This document shows, piece by piece, positions 1 to 5,722 of a DNA stretch of 8,214 bases (position 1 is the stretch's first letter; every line of letters starts with the position of its first letter). The stretch is from assembly GCA_016209865.1 (NCBI GenBank), contig JACQVL010000290.1:1-8214 (forward strand), in the 5' to 3' direction. Made by a program: the position numbers and the translations under genes. Under the pieces are notes generated by a model. That model was given only the letters and a program-made list of their open reading frames with translations, was not told the DNA's origin and ran no database searches. This DNA is from Candidatus Latescibacterota bacterium (GTDB lineage: Bacteria; JAAXHH01; JACQVL01).

Positions 1-354
1 CTGTTCCATGACCATGGGGTACGAACGATCTTTGTCGAGAGTAACGGGCAGCTTGACGGGCTCCTCGATCTCTGGGTTGAGAGTGGGATGAACGGGGTGT
101 ACCTGTTGGAGGCAGGAGCGGGGGTTGATGCGCTGAACCTCCGACGGCGGTACGGCCGGGCGCTCGTCCTCATCGGTAATCTCGATCATCACGCCTTCTG
201 CAAGGCGAAGCGTGATATTGCCGATGAAGTGCGGACGAAGGTGCCGGCTTTGCTCGAAGAAGGCGGGTATATTCCTGCCCCTGACCATCCACTCCCGCCT
301 GAAGTCCCGCTGGAGAATTACGAATACTATCTGCAACTCTTGAAATTTGTCTAG
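1..354 (+). CDS. UroD/MtaA-superfamily protein, C-terminal part (5' end outside window)
   Basis: The frame is open from base 1 to the TAG at 352-354, giving about 117 residues, so this is the last third of a protein normally near 350-370 residues. The ending is typical of uroporphyrinogen-decarboxylase-like proteins of corrinoid methyltransferase clusters: a GGYIPAPDH segment, then PPEVPLENYEYYL. These domains are TIM barrels, and MtaA-type members transfer methyl groups to or from corrinoid proteins using zinc. Where the third paralogue (5723-6796) has His-Ser-Cys, this protein has Val-Glu-Ser-Asn (fragment residues 12-15), so neither metal-ligand residue is present there. The second paralogue has Val-Asp-Cys-Asp. 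A substrate-binding, non-zinc or accessory role is therefore possible. No terminator is visible before the corrinoid protein gene 97 bases downstream, so the two may be co-transcribed. The family call is firm; the substrate is unknown. Confidence 0.85.
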   Translation: MFHDHGVRTIFVESNGQLDGLLDLWVESGMNGVYLLEAGAGVDALNLRRRYGRALVLIGNLDHHAFCKAKRDIADEVRTKVPALLEEGGYIPAPDHPLPPEVPLENYEYYLQLLKFV

Positions 355-360
355 AGAATC

Positions 361-389
361 TTGCATATAGTGGAAGAATGGTGTAGTAT
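361..389 (+). promoter_or_regulatory. weak candidate sigma70-type promoter before the corrinoid protein gene
   Basis: In the 97-base gap between the UroD-like fragment and the corrinoid protein gene, TTGCAT (361-366) and TAGTAT (384-389) are separated by 17 bases. This is correct spacing for -35 and -10 elements. The -10 matches the consensus at four of six positions and the -35 only at its first three. The gap is more AT-rich than the surrounding genes. No cobalamin-riboswitch-like or other structured leader is obvious. Matches this weak occur by chance, so this is only a candidate. Confidence 0.2.
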
Positions 390-451
390 TGTGTCTTACG
401 AAGAAGTCGTCCCCATTACCGTAGGGAATTATCCAACAGGGAGGCACACAC

Positions 452-1087
452 ATGGCTGATTTCGATGCTATCGCCAACAACCTCATCGCCGGTCAGGCCC
501 CGAAAGTCAAGGCGCTCGTCGAGCAGGCGGTCCAGGAAGGGACGCACGTCGGCGATATTCTCCAGCAGGGTTTGATCAAAGGGATGAGTGTCATCGGACA
601 ACGGTTCAAGAACAACGAATGTTACGTCCCTGAAGTCTTGATCGCGGCACGGGCGATGAAGGCCGGGATGGAGATCATCCGGCCGCTGCTCGCCGAGGCT
701 CACGTGGAACCCGTCGGGACGGTTGTGATCGGGACGGTCAAGGGAGACCTGCACGACATCGGGAAGAACCTGGTTGCCATGATGCTCGAAGGGGCCGGGT
801 TTCAGGTGGTCGACTTAGGCGTCGATGTCTCTCCTCAACAATTCATCGACGCCGCCAAACAGCACGGCGCACAGATCATCGGGATGTCCGCCCTGTTGAC
901 GACGACGATGACGTCGATGAAGACGACGATCGAGGCGATCAAAGCGTCGGGGCTCGAAGGGCAGGTTCGGACGATAATCGGGGGCGCGCCCGTGACGCAG
1001 GCGTACGCGGAAGAGGTCGGCGCAGACGGCTACGCGCGGGATGCGGCCAGCGCGGCGGATAAGGCGAAAGAGTTGCTGGCGGCGTAA
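452..1087 (+). CDS. methyltransferase corrinoid (cobalamin-binding) protein, MtaC/MtbC/MttC type
   Basis: This 211-residue protein carries the methyl group on a bound corrinoid between two methyltransferases. Residues 1 to about 85 form the helical cap typical of the family (NECYVPEVLIAARAM at about 55-69). Residues from about 88 form the Rossmann-like B12 domain. The signature Asp99-x-His101-x2-Gly104 (GDLHDIGKNLV) supplies His101 as lower axial cobalt ligand. It is followed by Ser146-x-Leu148 (MSALLT) and the GGAP turn at 177-180, both of which line the corrinoid site in this family. The length matches stand-alone corrinoid proteins, and no substrate methyltransferase is fused to it. The start is supported by AGGGAGG at 438-444, seven bases upstream. 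Only three bases separate its stop from the activase ATG, so the pair is almost certainly one transcript. The family is certain; the methyl donor cannot be told from this protein. Confidence 0.96.
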   Translation: MADFDAIANNLIAGQAPKVKALVEQAVQEGTHVGDILQQGLIKGMSVIGQRFKNNECYVPEVLIAARAMKAGMEIIRPLLAEAHVEPVGTVVIGTVKGDLHDIGKNLVAMMLEGAGFQVVDLGVDVSPQQFIDAAKQHGAQIIGMSALLTTTMTSMKTTIEAIKASGLEGQVRTIIGGAPVTQAYAEEVGADGYARDAASAADKAKELLAA

Positions 1088-1090
1088 ATT

Positions 1091-2932
1091 ATGCCTCATT
1101 CTTCTCTTTCCCTCACCATCCAGCCGGACGAGATCGTCGTTCAGGTGCCGTTCGAGACGACGGTCATGGACGCGCTCGCCCAGGCCGGAATCCCGATCAC
1201 CGCGCCGTGCGGCCGGATGGCTCACTGCGGGAAATGCCGCGTCGTGATCGCGGCCGGGGTGCTGCCGCCGACCGAGGTGGAAACAGTCGTCCTGACTGCG
1301 GACGAGATCGCCCATGGCGTCCGGCTCTCCTGCCAGGCCCGGCTGATCGACGAAGCCACGGTCATCGTCCCGCCGGCATCCCGCGCGGCAGAGATGCGCG
1401 TCCTCATCGGCGGGACGCCGAGGCAGGTGACGTTCGACCCCGGCGTGGTGAAGAAAACCTTCTCGTTGACTCAGCAGACGCTCGGTAGTGCGGTGTCGGA
1501 GTTCGATCATCTCGGCCGGACCTTAGACATCCGGGCGGACCTGACGGCGGGCCTGGCGTGCATCCAGGCCTTGCCCGCCGTGTTGCACGGGTCGGACGCG
1601 CAGGCGACTGCCGTCGTCTGCGGGGAGAGGTTGATCGCGGTCGAGCGGGGGGATACCGCCGCCCAGTGTTACGGGCTTGCGTTCGATGTCGGGACGACGA
1701 CCGTCGTCGGGACGTTGGTCGACCTGACCACCGGCCGGGATGTCGAATCCGCATCCGCCATCAACGCGCAGACCCAATACGGCCACGACGTGATCTCCCG
1801 GATTCATCTGACCCTGGAGCGGGAGGACGGCCTGGCGCTCCTCCAGCAGGCGGCCATCACCACGGTCAACCTCATCATCGACAAGCTGCTCGCGCGCGCC
1901 GGGGTGCGAGCAGACGACATCTACGAGATGACCGTCGTCGGCAACGCGACGATGATGCACCTGTTCTTAGGCATCCCGCCCCGGTCGTTGGGGTTTCTGC
2001 CGTACGTCCCGGTCATCAGTCATGCCGTCGACGTGGACGCGAAGATGTTAAGAGTGGCCATCAACCCGGTCGCCAACGTCCACGTCCTGCCCAACATCGC
2101 CGGGTTCGTCGGGGCGGACACGGTCGGCGCATTACTGGCGGCTGGATTGGACGAGCCGGACGACGGAGTCAGGCTGTTAGCCGACGTCGGAACAAACTGC
2201 GAGATCGTGCTCCGATTAGGCCACCGACTGATCGCCTGTTCGACCCCGGCCGGTCCGGCGTTCGAGGGTGCGCGCATCCAGCACGGGATGTACGCGGCCC
2301 CCGGCGCGATCGAGCAGGTCAGCCTGGAAGGGGAGTGTGTCTACAAAGTCATCGGGCGGACGAGTCCACAGGGCATCTGCGGGTCCGGGCTGATCGACAT
2401 CGGGGCCGAACTGCTCCGGGTCGGGTTGATGGACGAAACCGGCCGGCTGCTGTCGGCTGAGGAAGTAGACGGACAGGTCAGCCAGGCGTTGCGGGATCGT
2501 CTTGCCGATGAAGGAAACGAGCGGCATTTTCTGATCGCGCACTCCGAGACGGGACAGCTCATTACCTTAACTCAGCGGGACATTCGGGAGCTTCAGGTGG
2601 CGAAAGCGGCCATCCGGAGCGGGATCGACGCGCTGCTGGCCACGGCCGGCCTCCGCCCCACCGACATCTCGACCCTTTACTTAGCGGGCGGGTTTGGCAG
2701 TTATCTCAACAAAGACCACGCGGTCCGGCTGGGGATGATCCCTGAGATGCCCCTCGACCGCATCCGGTTCATCGGCAATGCGGCGGCGGTCGGGGCCAAA
2801 CTCGTCCTCATCTCTCAAGAGATGCGGCGGCGAGCGCAGCGAGTGGCGCGGACGACCGAGCATCTCCAGATCGCCGAGACGGCGGATTTCCAGTCCCGGT
2901 TTGCGGAGGCGATGCTGTTTGAAAGGCAGTGA
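1091..2932 (+). CDS. corrinoid-activating ASKHA protein with N-terminal 2Fe-2S ferredoxin domain (DUF4445/RACo/RamA-like)
   Basis: This 613-residue protein is a reductive activator of corrinoid proteins. Such enzymes use ATP hydrolysis to drive reduction of inactive Co(II) corrinoid to Co(I). The N-terminal ferredoxin domain (about 5-95) has Cys40-x5-Cys46-x2-Cys49 and Cys81, the plant-type 2Fe-2S ligand pattern. A linker domain follows (about 100-190). The ASKHA nucleotide-binding core then shows DVGTTT (199-204), VGNATMMH (283-290), DVGTNCE (365-371), GICGSG (428-433), LAGGFGS (531-537) and an IGNAAAVGA segment near the end. This is the bacterial RACo/activase architecture; methanogen RamA instead has C-terminal 4Fe-4S clusters. 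The gene starts three bases after the corrinoid protein gene, its likely partner. The ribosome binding site is weak, so translation is probably coupled. Its stop codon lies inside a repeat arm that begins at 2927. Family assignment is firm; the specific partner is inferred from adjacency. Confidence 0.95.
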   Translation: MPHSSLSLTIQPDEIVVQVPFETTVMDALAQAGIPITAPCGRMAHCGKCRVVIAAGVLPPTEVETVVLTADEIAHGVRLSCQARLIDEATVIVPPASRAAEMRVLIGGTPRQVTFDPGVVKKTFSLTQQTLGSAVSEFDHLGRTLDIRADLTAGLACIQALPAVLHGSDAQATAVVCGERLIAVERGDTAAQCYGLAFDVGTTTVVGTLVDLTTGRDVESASAINAQTQYGHDVISRIHLTLEREDGLALLQQAAITTVNLIIDKLLARAGVRADDIYEMTVVGNATMMHLFLGIPPRSLGFLPYVPVISHAVDVDAKMLRVAINPVANVHVLPNIAGFVGADTVGALLAAGLDEPDDGVRLLADVGTNCEIVLRLGHRLIACSTPAGPAFEGARIQHGMYAAPGAIEQVSLEGECVYKVIGRTSPQGICGSGLIDIGAELLRVGLMDETGRLLSAEEVDGQVSQALRDRLADEGNERHFLIAHSETGQLITLTQRDIRELQVAKAAIRSGIDALLATAGLRPTDISTLYLAGGFGSYLNKDHAVRLGMIPEMPLDRIRFIGNAAAVGAKLVLISQEMRRRAQRVARTTEHLQIAETADFQSRFAEAMLFERQ

Positions 2933-3112
2933 CGAGTGATAAGTGACGAGTGACGAGTAAGACCAATTCTCTCTGAAAGTCACGCATACGCCATCATGTG
3001 GATTCTCGCTCCTCGCTTTTGCGAGGATCAGTTTCGCGGGAATGACAGTAGAGAAACAGTTGCACCAGGGAGTATGTTTTACTCGTCACTTGTCACTCGT
3101 CACTTGTCACTG
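2927..3112 (+). repeat. long inverted repeat with heptamer-array arms (GTGACGA word)
   Basis: The left arm (2927-2962) and right arm (3077-3112) are each 36 bases and complementary at 31 positions. Of the other five, four would be G-U pairs in the plus-strand RNA and one is A-C. The left arm is a run of the 7-base word GTGACGA with variants, and the right arm is its complement. The left arm contains the stop codon of the activase gene (2930-2932). The right arm ends four bases before GAGAGGG (3116-3122), the ribosome binding site of the DUF1638 gene. The 114-base loop contains a smaller palindrome. As RNA this would be a large stem, which could end or attenuate transcription, though no clear U-tract follows. 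The arms resemble the heptanucleotide repeats described as STRRs in cyanobacteria. Confidence 0.9.
3002..3043. repeat. REP-like palindrome nested in the loop of the heptamer inverted repeat
   Basis: ATTCTCGC (3002-3009) pairs with GCGGGAAT (3036-3043) with one G-T mispair. Inside it, CCTCGC (3011-3016) pairs perfectly with GCGAGG (3021-3026) around a TTTT loop. With its flanks, the element has the shape of the common GGATTCCCGC...GCGGGAATGAC interspersed palindrome found in many GC-rich genomes, here apparently expanded by an inner hairpin. I see no gene in the 194-base gap that holds it. Confidence 0.6.
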
Positions 3113-3126
3113 ATTGAGAGGGTCGT

Positions 3127-3873
3127 ATGCGTCTCTACATCATCTCCTGTGAAGTCTTCTGCCGCGAGTTCCAGGTGTTTGCGTCGGCGTCGCGGCATCT
3201 GATCGACACCGTTTTCAAGCCGTTCGGGCTGCACGACACGCCGGAAGTCCTCCGCGAGCGGCTCCAGGAGGCGATCGATGCGGTCCCCTCCGGCCGGTAC
3301 GATTACATTCTCATCGGCTATGGCCTGTGCTGCCGGGGAACAGCCGGGCTGGTCGCGCGGGACACCCCGCTCGTCTTCGTCCGCGCGCACGATTGCATCA
3401 CCTTCTTCCTCGGCTCGAAAGAACGGTACATCCACCAATTCACCGAACATCCGGGGACGTATTACTATACCTCAGGGTGGATCGAGCGCAAGGATGGGCA
3501 TGCGGAGCAGGGGCACACCAGGGCGCTGAAGGATATCGAACGGCAGGCCCGGTTCGAGCGGTACGTCGAGCGGTACGGCGAGGACAACGCCCGGTATCTG
3601 ATCGAGATGGAGACCCAGTGGCTGAGCCAGTACAAACGCGCGGCGTTCATCGACCTCGGCATCGGGAACACGGAAACCTACCAGACGTTCGTTCAGGGTG
3701 TTGCAGAGACACACGGATGGGAATACGAGGAGATTCAGGGGGATACCCGTTTGATCGAGCGGTTCCTCGAAGGGGAGTGGGACCCGGAGAGTTTTCTCAT
3801 CGTCCCGCCCGGACAGCGCATGGCCGAGACGCATGATGCGAGCATCATAAAGGTGGAAAATAAAGCGGGTTGA
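3127..3873 (+). CDS. DUF1638 family protein of unknown function
   Basis: I recognise this 248-residue protein as DUF1638 from its opening (MRLYIISCEVFCRE), the central GYGLCC segment and the following DCITFFLGSKERY segment. The family has no established biochemical role that I know of, but members are commonly found beside corrinoid methyltransferase genes, as here. Visible candidate metal or thiol ligands are Cys8-x3-Cys12, Cys68-Cys69 and His88-x-Cys90. No signal peptide or membrane helix is seen, so it should be cytoplasmic. The ATG is supported by GAGAGGG at 3116-3122. The gene stands alone between two inverted repeats, which suggests that its expression may be set separately from its neighbours. 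Possible roles, all inference, are in metal or corrinoid handling or in assisting a UroD-like partner. Family call strong; function unknown. Confidence 0.88.
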   Translation: MRLYIISCEVFCREFQVFASASRHLIDTVFKPFGLHDTPEVLRERLQEAIDAVPSGRYDYILIGYGLCCRGTAGLVARDTPLVFVRAHDCITFFLGSKERYIHQFTEHPGTYYYTSGWIERKDGHAEQGHTRALKDIERQARFERYVERYGEDNARYLIEMETQWLSQYKRAAFIDLGIGNTETYQTFVQGVAETHGWEYEEIQGDTRLIERFLEGEWDPESFLIVPPGQRMAETHDASIIKVENKAG

Positions 3874-3928
3874 GGTTAAGGTTGAGTAACAACCGAACTT
3901 TCTTAACCTTAACCTCAACCTTAACCTT
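3868..3928 (+). repeat. hairpin with hexamer-array arms (GGTTAA/AACCTT words), possible terminator
   Basis: The perfect 16-base arm GGTTGAGGTTAAGGTT (3868-3883) is complementary to 3905-3920. The stem extends by three more pairs (3884-3886 with 3902-3904, one of them G-U) to about 19 pairs around a 15-base loop (3887-3901). The arms are tandem hexamers, GGTTGA/GGTTAA on the left and AACCTT/AACCTC on the right, and the right array runs on to 3928. The left arm covers the TGA stop of the DUF1638 gene (3871-3873). A pyrimidine-rich stretch with several T runs (about 3926-3939) follows, so of the three paired repeats this one most resembles an intrinsic terminator. It fills almost all of the 77-base gap. 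Confidence 0.85.
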
Positions 3929-3940
3929 ATTTCTTTCTAT

Positions 3941-3947
3941 CGAGGTG
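3941..3947 (+). promoter_or_regulatory. ribosome binding site fixing the start of the second UroD-like gene
   Basis: CGAGGTG lies a few bases before the ATG at 3951. The frame is also open from an upstream ATG at 3870, but that start overlaps the DUF1638 stop and would add 27 residues translated from the hexamer repeat. This site and the family-typical N-terminus support 3951. Confidence 0.75.
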
Positions 3948-3950
3948 TGC

Positions 3951-5054
3951 ATGATTGATCGTGAACGCTGGGTCCGCACGATGCACTTCCAGCGTGTCGA
4001 TCATGTGCCGGACGAAGAGTTCGGGTACTGGACGGACACCCTGACCGCCTGGCATCAGCAGGGACTCCCGGCGCATGTGTTGAACGACCCGCAAGCCGAC
4101 CGGTATTTCGGGTTTGCCCGGCGCGAGCACGTCCCGCTCCACCTGGGTCTCATCCCCAGCTTCGAGTACCGGGTCTTAGAGGAGACCGACCAGCATCGGG
4201 TGGTCATCGACAACGCCGGGGTCACCTGTTTGATCAAGAAAGACGGCACGTCCTCCATCCCGAAATACCTCAAGTTTCCGATCCAGACGCGGGACGACTG
4301 GGCGTGGTTCAAAGAACGGCTCAACTCGCACGACCCGCGCCGGCATCCCGCCAACTGGGATGAACTGAAGGCGCAGTGGGCGACGCGCGATTACCCACTC
4401 GGCGTCAGCGTCGGGAGTCTGTTCGGCTGGCTGCGGGACTGGATGGGGTTTGAGCACATCACGGTGACGTGCATCGACGACCCGGACTGGGTGCATGAGA
4501 TGATGGAGCATCTGACCGAGTTCATCCTCACCATCATCGACCAGGCCGTCCGGGAGGTCGACCTGGATTTCGCGTCATTCTGGGAGGACATGTGCTTCAA
4601 CATGGGGCCGATGATCTCTCCGGCGATGTTCAAGGAATTCATGGTGCCGAGGTACAAACGGATTACGGATTTCCTGCGGGCGCACGGGGTGGATGTCATC
4701 TACGTGGACTGCGACGGCAACATCAACGAACTGGTGGAATTGTGGCTGGAAGGTGGGGTCAACTGCATGTTCCCGCTTGAGATTCAGAGCGGCTCTGATC
4801 CTATTCCGATGCGGGAACAATACGGGAACCAGGTGTTGCTGATGGGGGGAGTGGACAAGACGAAACTGATCGAGGGGAAAGCGGCCATCCGGCGGGAGAT
4901 CGATCGGATCGCCCCGCTCGTCGCGGCCGGGGGCTACATCCCGCACGTCGATCATCGGTGCCCGCCCGACGTCACGTTCGAGAACTACCGGTATTACTTG
5001 AAGACGAAACGCGAGGCGTTCGGGATTCCGGAACCCGTGCGAGAGGAGCGGTAG
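3951..5054 (+). CDS. UroD/MtaA-superfamily methyltransferase-like protein (second paralogue)
   Basis: This 367-residue TIM-barrel protein is full length for the family. The N-terminus (MIDRERWVRTMHFQRVDHVP) matches the usual opening of UroD-like proteins in methyl-transfer clusters. FWEDMCFNMGPMISP (210-224) is a conserved active-site segment, and GGYIPHVDHRCPPDV closes the barrel. At the metal site it has Val-Asp253-Cys254-Asp255 instead of the MtaA-type His-x-Cys, so the first histidine ligand is absent. It has His335-x-Cys337 near the C-terminal ligand position, where a Cys337 is not usual for the DH-containing branch. Its substrate is not deducible. One base separates it from the nitroreductase start, so the two form an operon. 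It is too divergent from true HemE to be a heme-pathway decarboxylase, and no other heme gene is nearby. Family certain, activity inferred. Confidence 0.92.
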   Translation: MIDRERWVRTMHFQRVDHVPDEEFGYWTDTLTAWHQQGLPAHVLNDPQADRYFGFARREHVPLHLGLIPSFEYRVLEETDQHRVVIDNAGVTCLIKKDGTSSIPKYLKFPIQTRDDWAWFKERLNSHDPRRHPANWDELKAQWATRDYPLGVSVGSLFGWLRDWMGFEHITVTCIDDPDWVHEMMEHLTEFILTIIDQAVREVDLDFASFWEDMCFNMGPMISPAMFKEFMVPRYKRITDFLRAHGVDVIYVDCDGNINELVELWLEGGVNCMFPLEIQSGSDPIPMREQYGNQVLLMGGVDKTKLIEGKAAIRREIDRIAPLVAAGGYIPHVDHRCPPDVTFENYRYYLKTKREAFGIPEPVREER

Positions 5055-5055
5055 G

Positions 5056-5583
5056 GTGGATTTCTTCAGTCTGATCAAGAGCCGGCGGTCGATCCGGATC
5101 TACGAGCCCTGGACGGTCGAGCCTGAGAAGCTGTACCAAATCCTGGAGGCGATCAACGCCGCGCCGTCGGCGGGAAACCTGCAGGCCTACGACGTGGTCG
5201 TCGTCCGCGACCAGGACCGGAAGCAGCAATTGGCGGCCGCCGCCTGGGATCAGACGTTCATCGCCCAGGCTCCTCTGGTGCTCGTGTTCTGCGCCAACCC
5301 TGGACGTTCTGCGGAACGGTACAAGCGACGAGGAGCGGAACTGTACTGCATCCAGGACGCAGCCATCGCCGCGGCGTACGCCCAACTGGCCGCGACCGCC
5401 CTCGACCTCGCCAGCGTCTGGGTCGGGTCGTTCGAGACCGAGAAGGTTTGCGAAGCCCTCGGCGCGACGGCGGAGTTCGTCCCGGTGACGATCATGCCGA
5501 TCGGCTACCCGGCGGAGAGCCCGCCCCCGTCGACACGGAGGCCACTGATCGACCTTGTGCACGAGGAACGGCTGGATGACTAA
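5056..5583 (+). CDS. nitroreductase-family flavoprotein
   Basis: This 175-residue protein belongs to the FMN-dependent nitroreductase family, whose dimeric members reduce varied substrates with NAD(P)H or act as flavin-linked electron carriers. The N-terminal segment with Lys8-Ser-Arg10-Arg11-Ser12 and AAPSAGNLQ (35-43) are the usual FMN phosphate and ring contacts. MPIGYP (147-152) followed by RRPLIDLVHEE is the normal C-terminal ending. The start is GTG, one base after the TAG of the UroD-like gene, with GAGAGGAG at 5041-5048 as ribosome binding site inside that gene. Such tight coupling suggests a shared task, possibly supplying electrons to the corrinoid activase or modifying a substrate. 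BluB, which makes the B12 lower ligand, belongs to the same superfamily but is usually longer, so I do not favour it. Family strong; role open. Confidence 0.92.
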   Translation: MDFFSLIKSRRSIRIYEPWTVEPEKLYQILEAINAAPSAGNLQAYDVVVVRDQDRKQQLAAAAWDQTFIAQAPLVLVFCANPGRSAERYKRRGAELYCIQDAAIAAAYAQLAATALDLASVWVGSFETEKVCEALGATAEFVPVTIMPIGYPAESPPPSTRRPLIDLVHEERLDD

Positions 5584-5600
5584 TCTTCCCTATCCCATCC

Positions 5601-5692
5601 CCCCACCGGGCAGGTAGGCAATGGGCAGTGGGCAGTAGAAGCCGTTCCCCCGTCTACTGCCCATCTGCCTACTGCCCATCTGCCCGGTGGGG
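5601..5692 (+). repeat. long hairpin with heptamer-array arms (TGGGCAG word)
   Basis: The left arm (5601-5639) and right arm (5653-5692) pair over about 39 bases around a 13-base loop (5640-5652). I count 35 Watson-Crick pairs, two G-T and two A-C mispairs, and one bulged base. The left arm is built of TGGGCAG-like heptamers ending in GTAGA. C-rich sequence before it and G-rich sequence after it (to about 5706) could extend the pairing. It lies 17 bases after the nitroreductase stop and 16 bases before the ribosome binding site of the next gene. It fills most of the 139-base gap, and I see no gene there. No U-tract follows it. Confidence 0.9.
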
Positions 5693-5708
5693 AGGGGTGA
5701 GGGGTGGC

Positions 5709-5716
5709 AAAAGGAG
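5709..5716 (+). promoter_or_regulatory. ribosome binding site fixing the start of the third UroD-like gene
   Basis: AAAAGGAG is a near-perfect Shine-Dalgarno site six bases before the ATG at 5723. The frame is also open from an ATG at 5687, but that codon lies within the right arm of the hairpin and would add 12 residues with no family resemblance. Confidence 0.85.
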
Positions 5717-5722
5717 CCCACG

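Noticed and set aside
88-354. A complete 88-residue small protein starting at the ATG at 88
   Set aside because: The frame is open to base 1, and the upstream residues continue the UroD-like fold, so this is the tail of a larger gene.
355-451. Cobalamin riboswitch upstream of the corrinoid protein gene
   Set aside because: The gap is only 97 bases and shows neither a B12-box-like sequence nor the multi-stem structure expected.
815-1510. A 231-residue open frame on the minus strand
   Set aside because: It lies opposite the corrinoid protein and activase genes, is very rich in Arg and Asp, and resembles no family. It is an antisense shadow of GC-rich coding DNA.
2927-3112. CRISPR array suggested by short repeated words
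   Set aside because: The words are contiguous 6-7 base tandem units with no unique spacers, and no cas gene is present.
2996-3202. A 68-residue plus-strand open frame in the gap before the DUF1638 gene
   Set aside because: It translates the palindrome and the heptamer arm and then enters the DUF1638 gene in another frame.
3870-3950. An upstream ATG giving the second UroD-like protein 27 more residues
   Set aside because: It overlaps the DUF1638 stop codon and translates the hexamer repeat. The ATG at 3951 has its own ribosome binding site and gives the family-typical N-terminus.
5056-5583. BluB (dimethylbenzimidazole synthase) as identity of the nitroreductase
   Set aside because: It would suit the B12 theme, but the 175-residue length and the ordinary nitroreductase ending fit the general family better.
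5687-5722. An upstream ATG giving the third UroD-like protein 12 more residues
   Set aside because: It lies inside the hairpin arm and has no ribosome binding site, whereas AAAAGGAG precedes the ATG at 5723.
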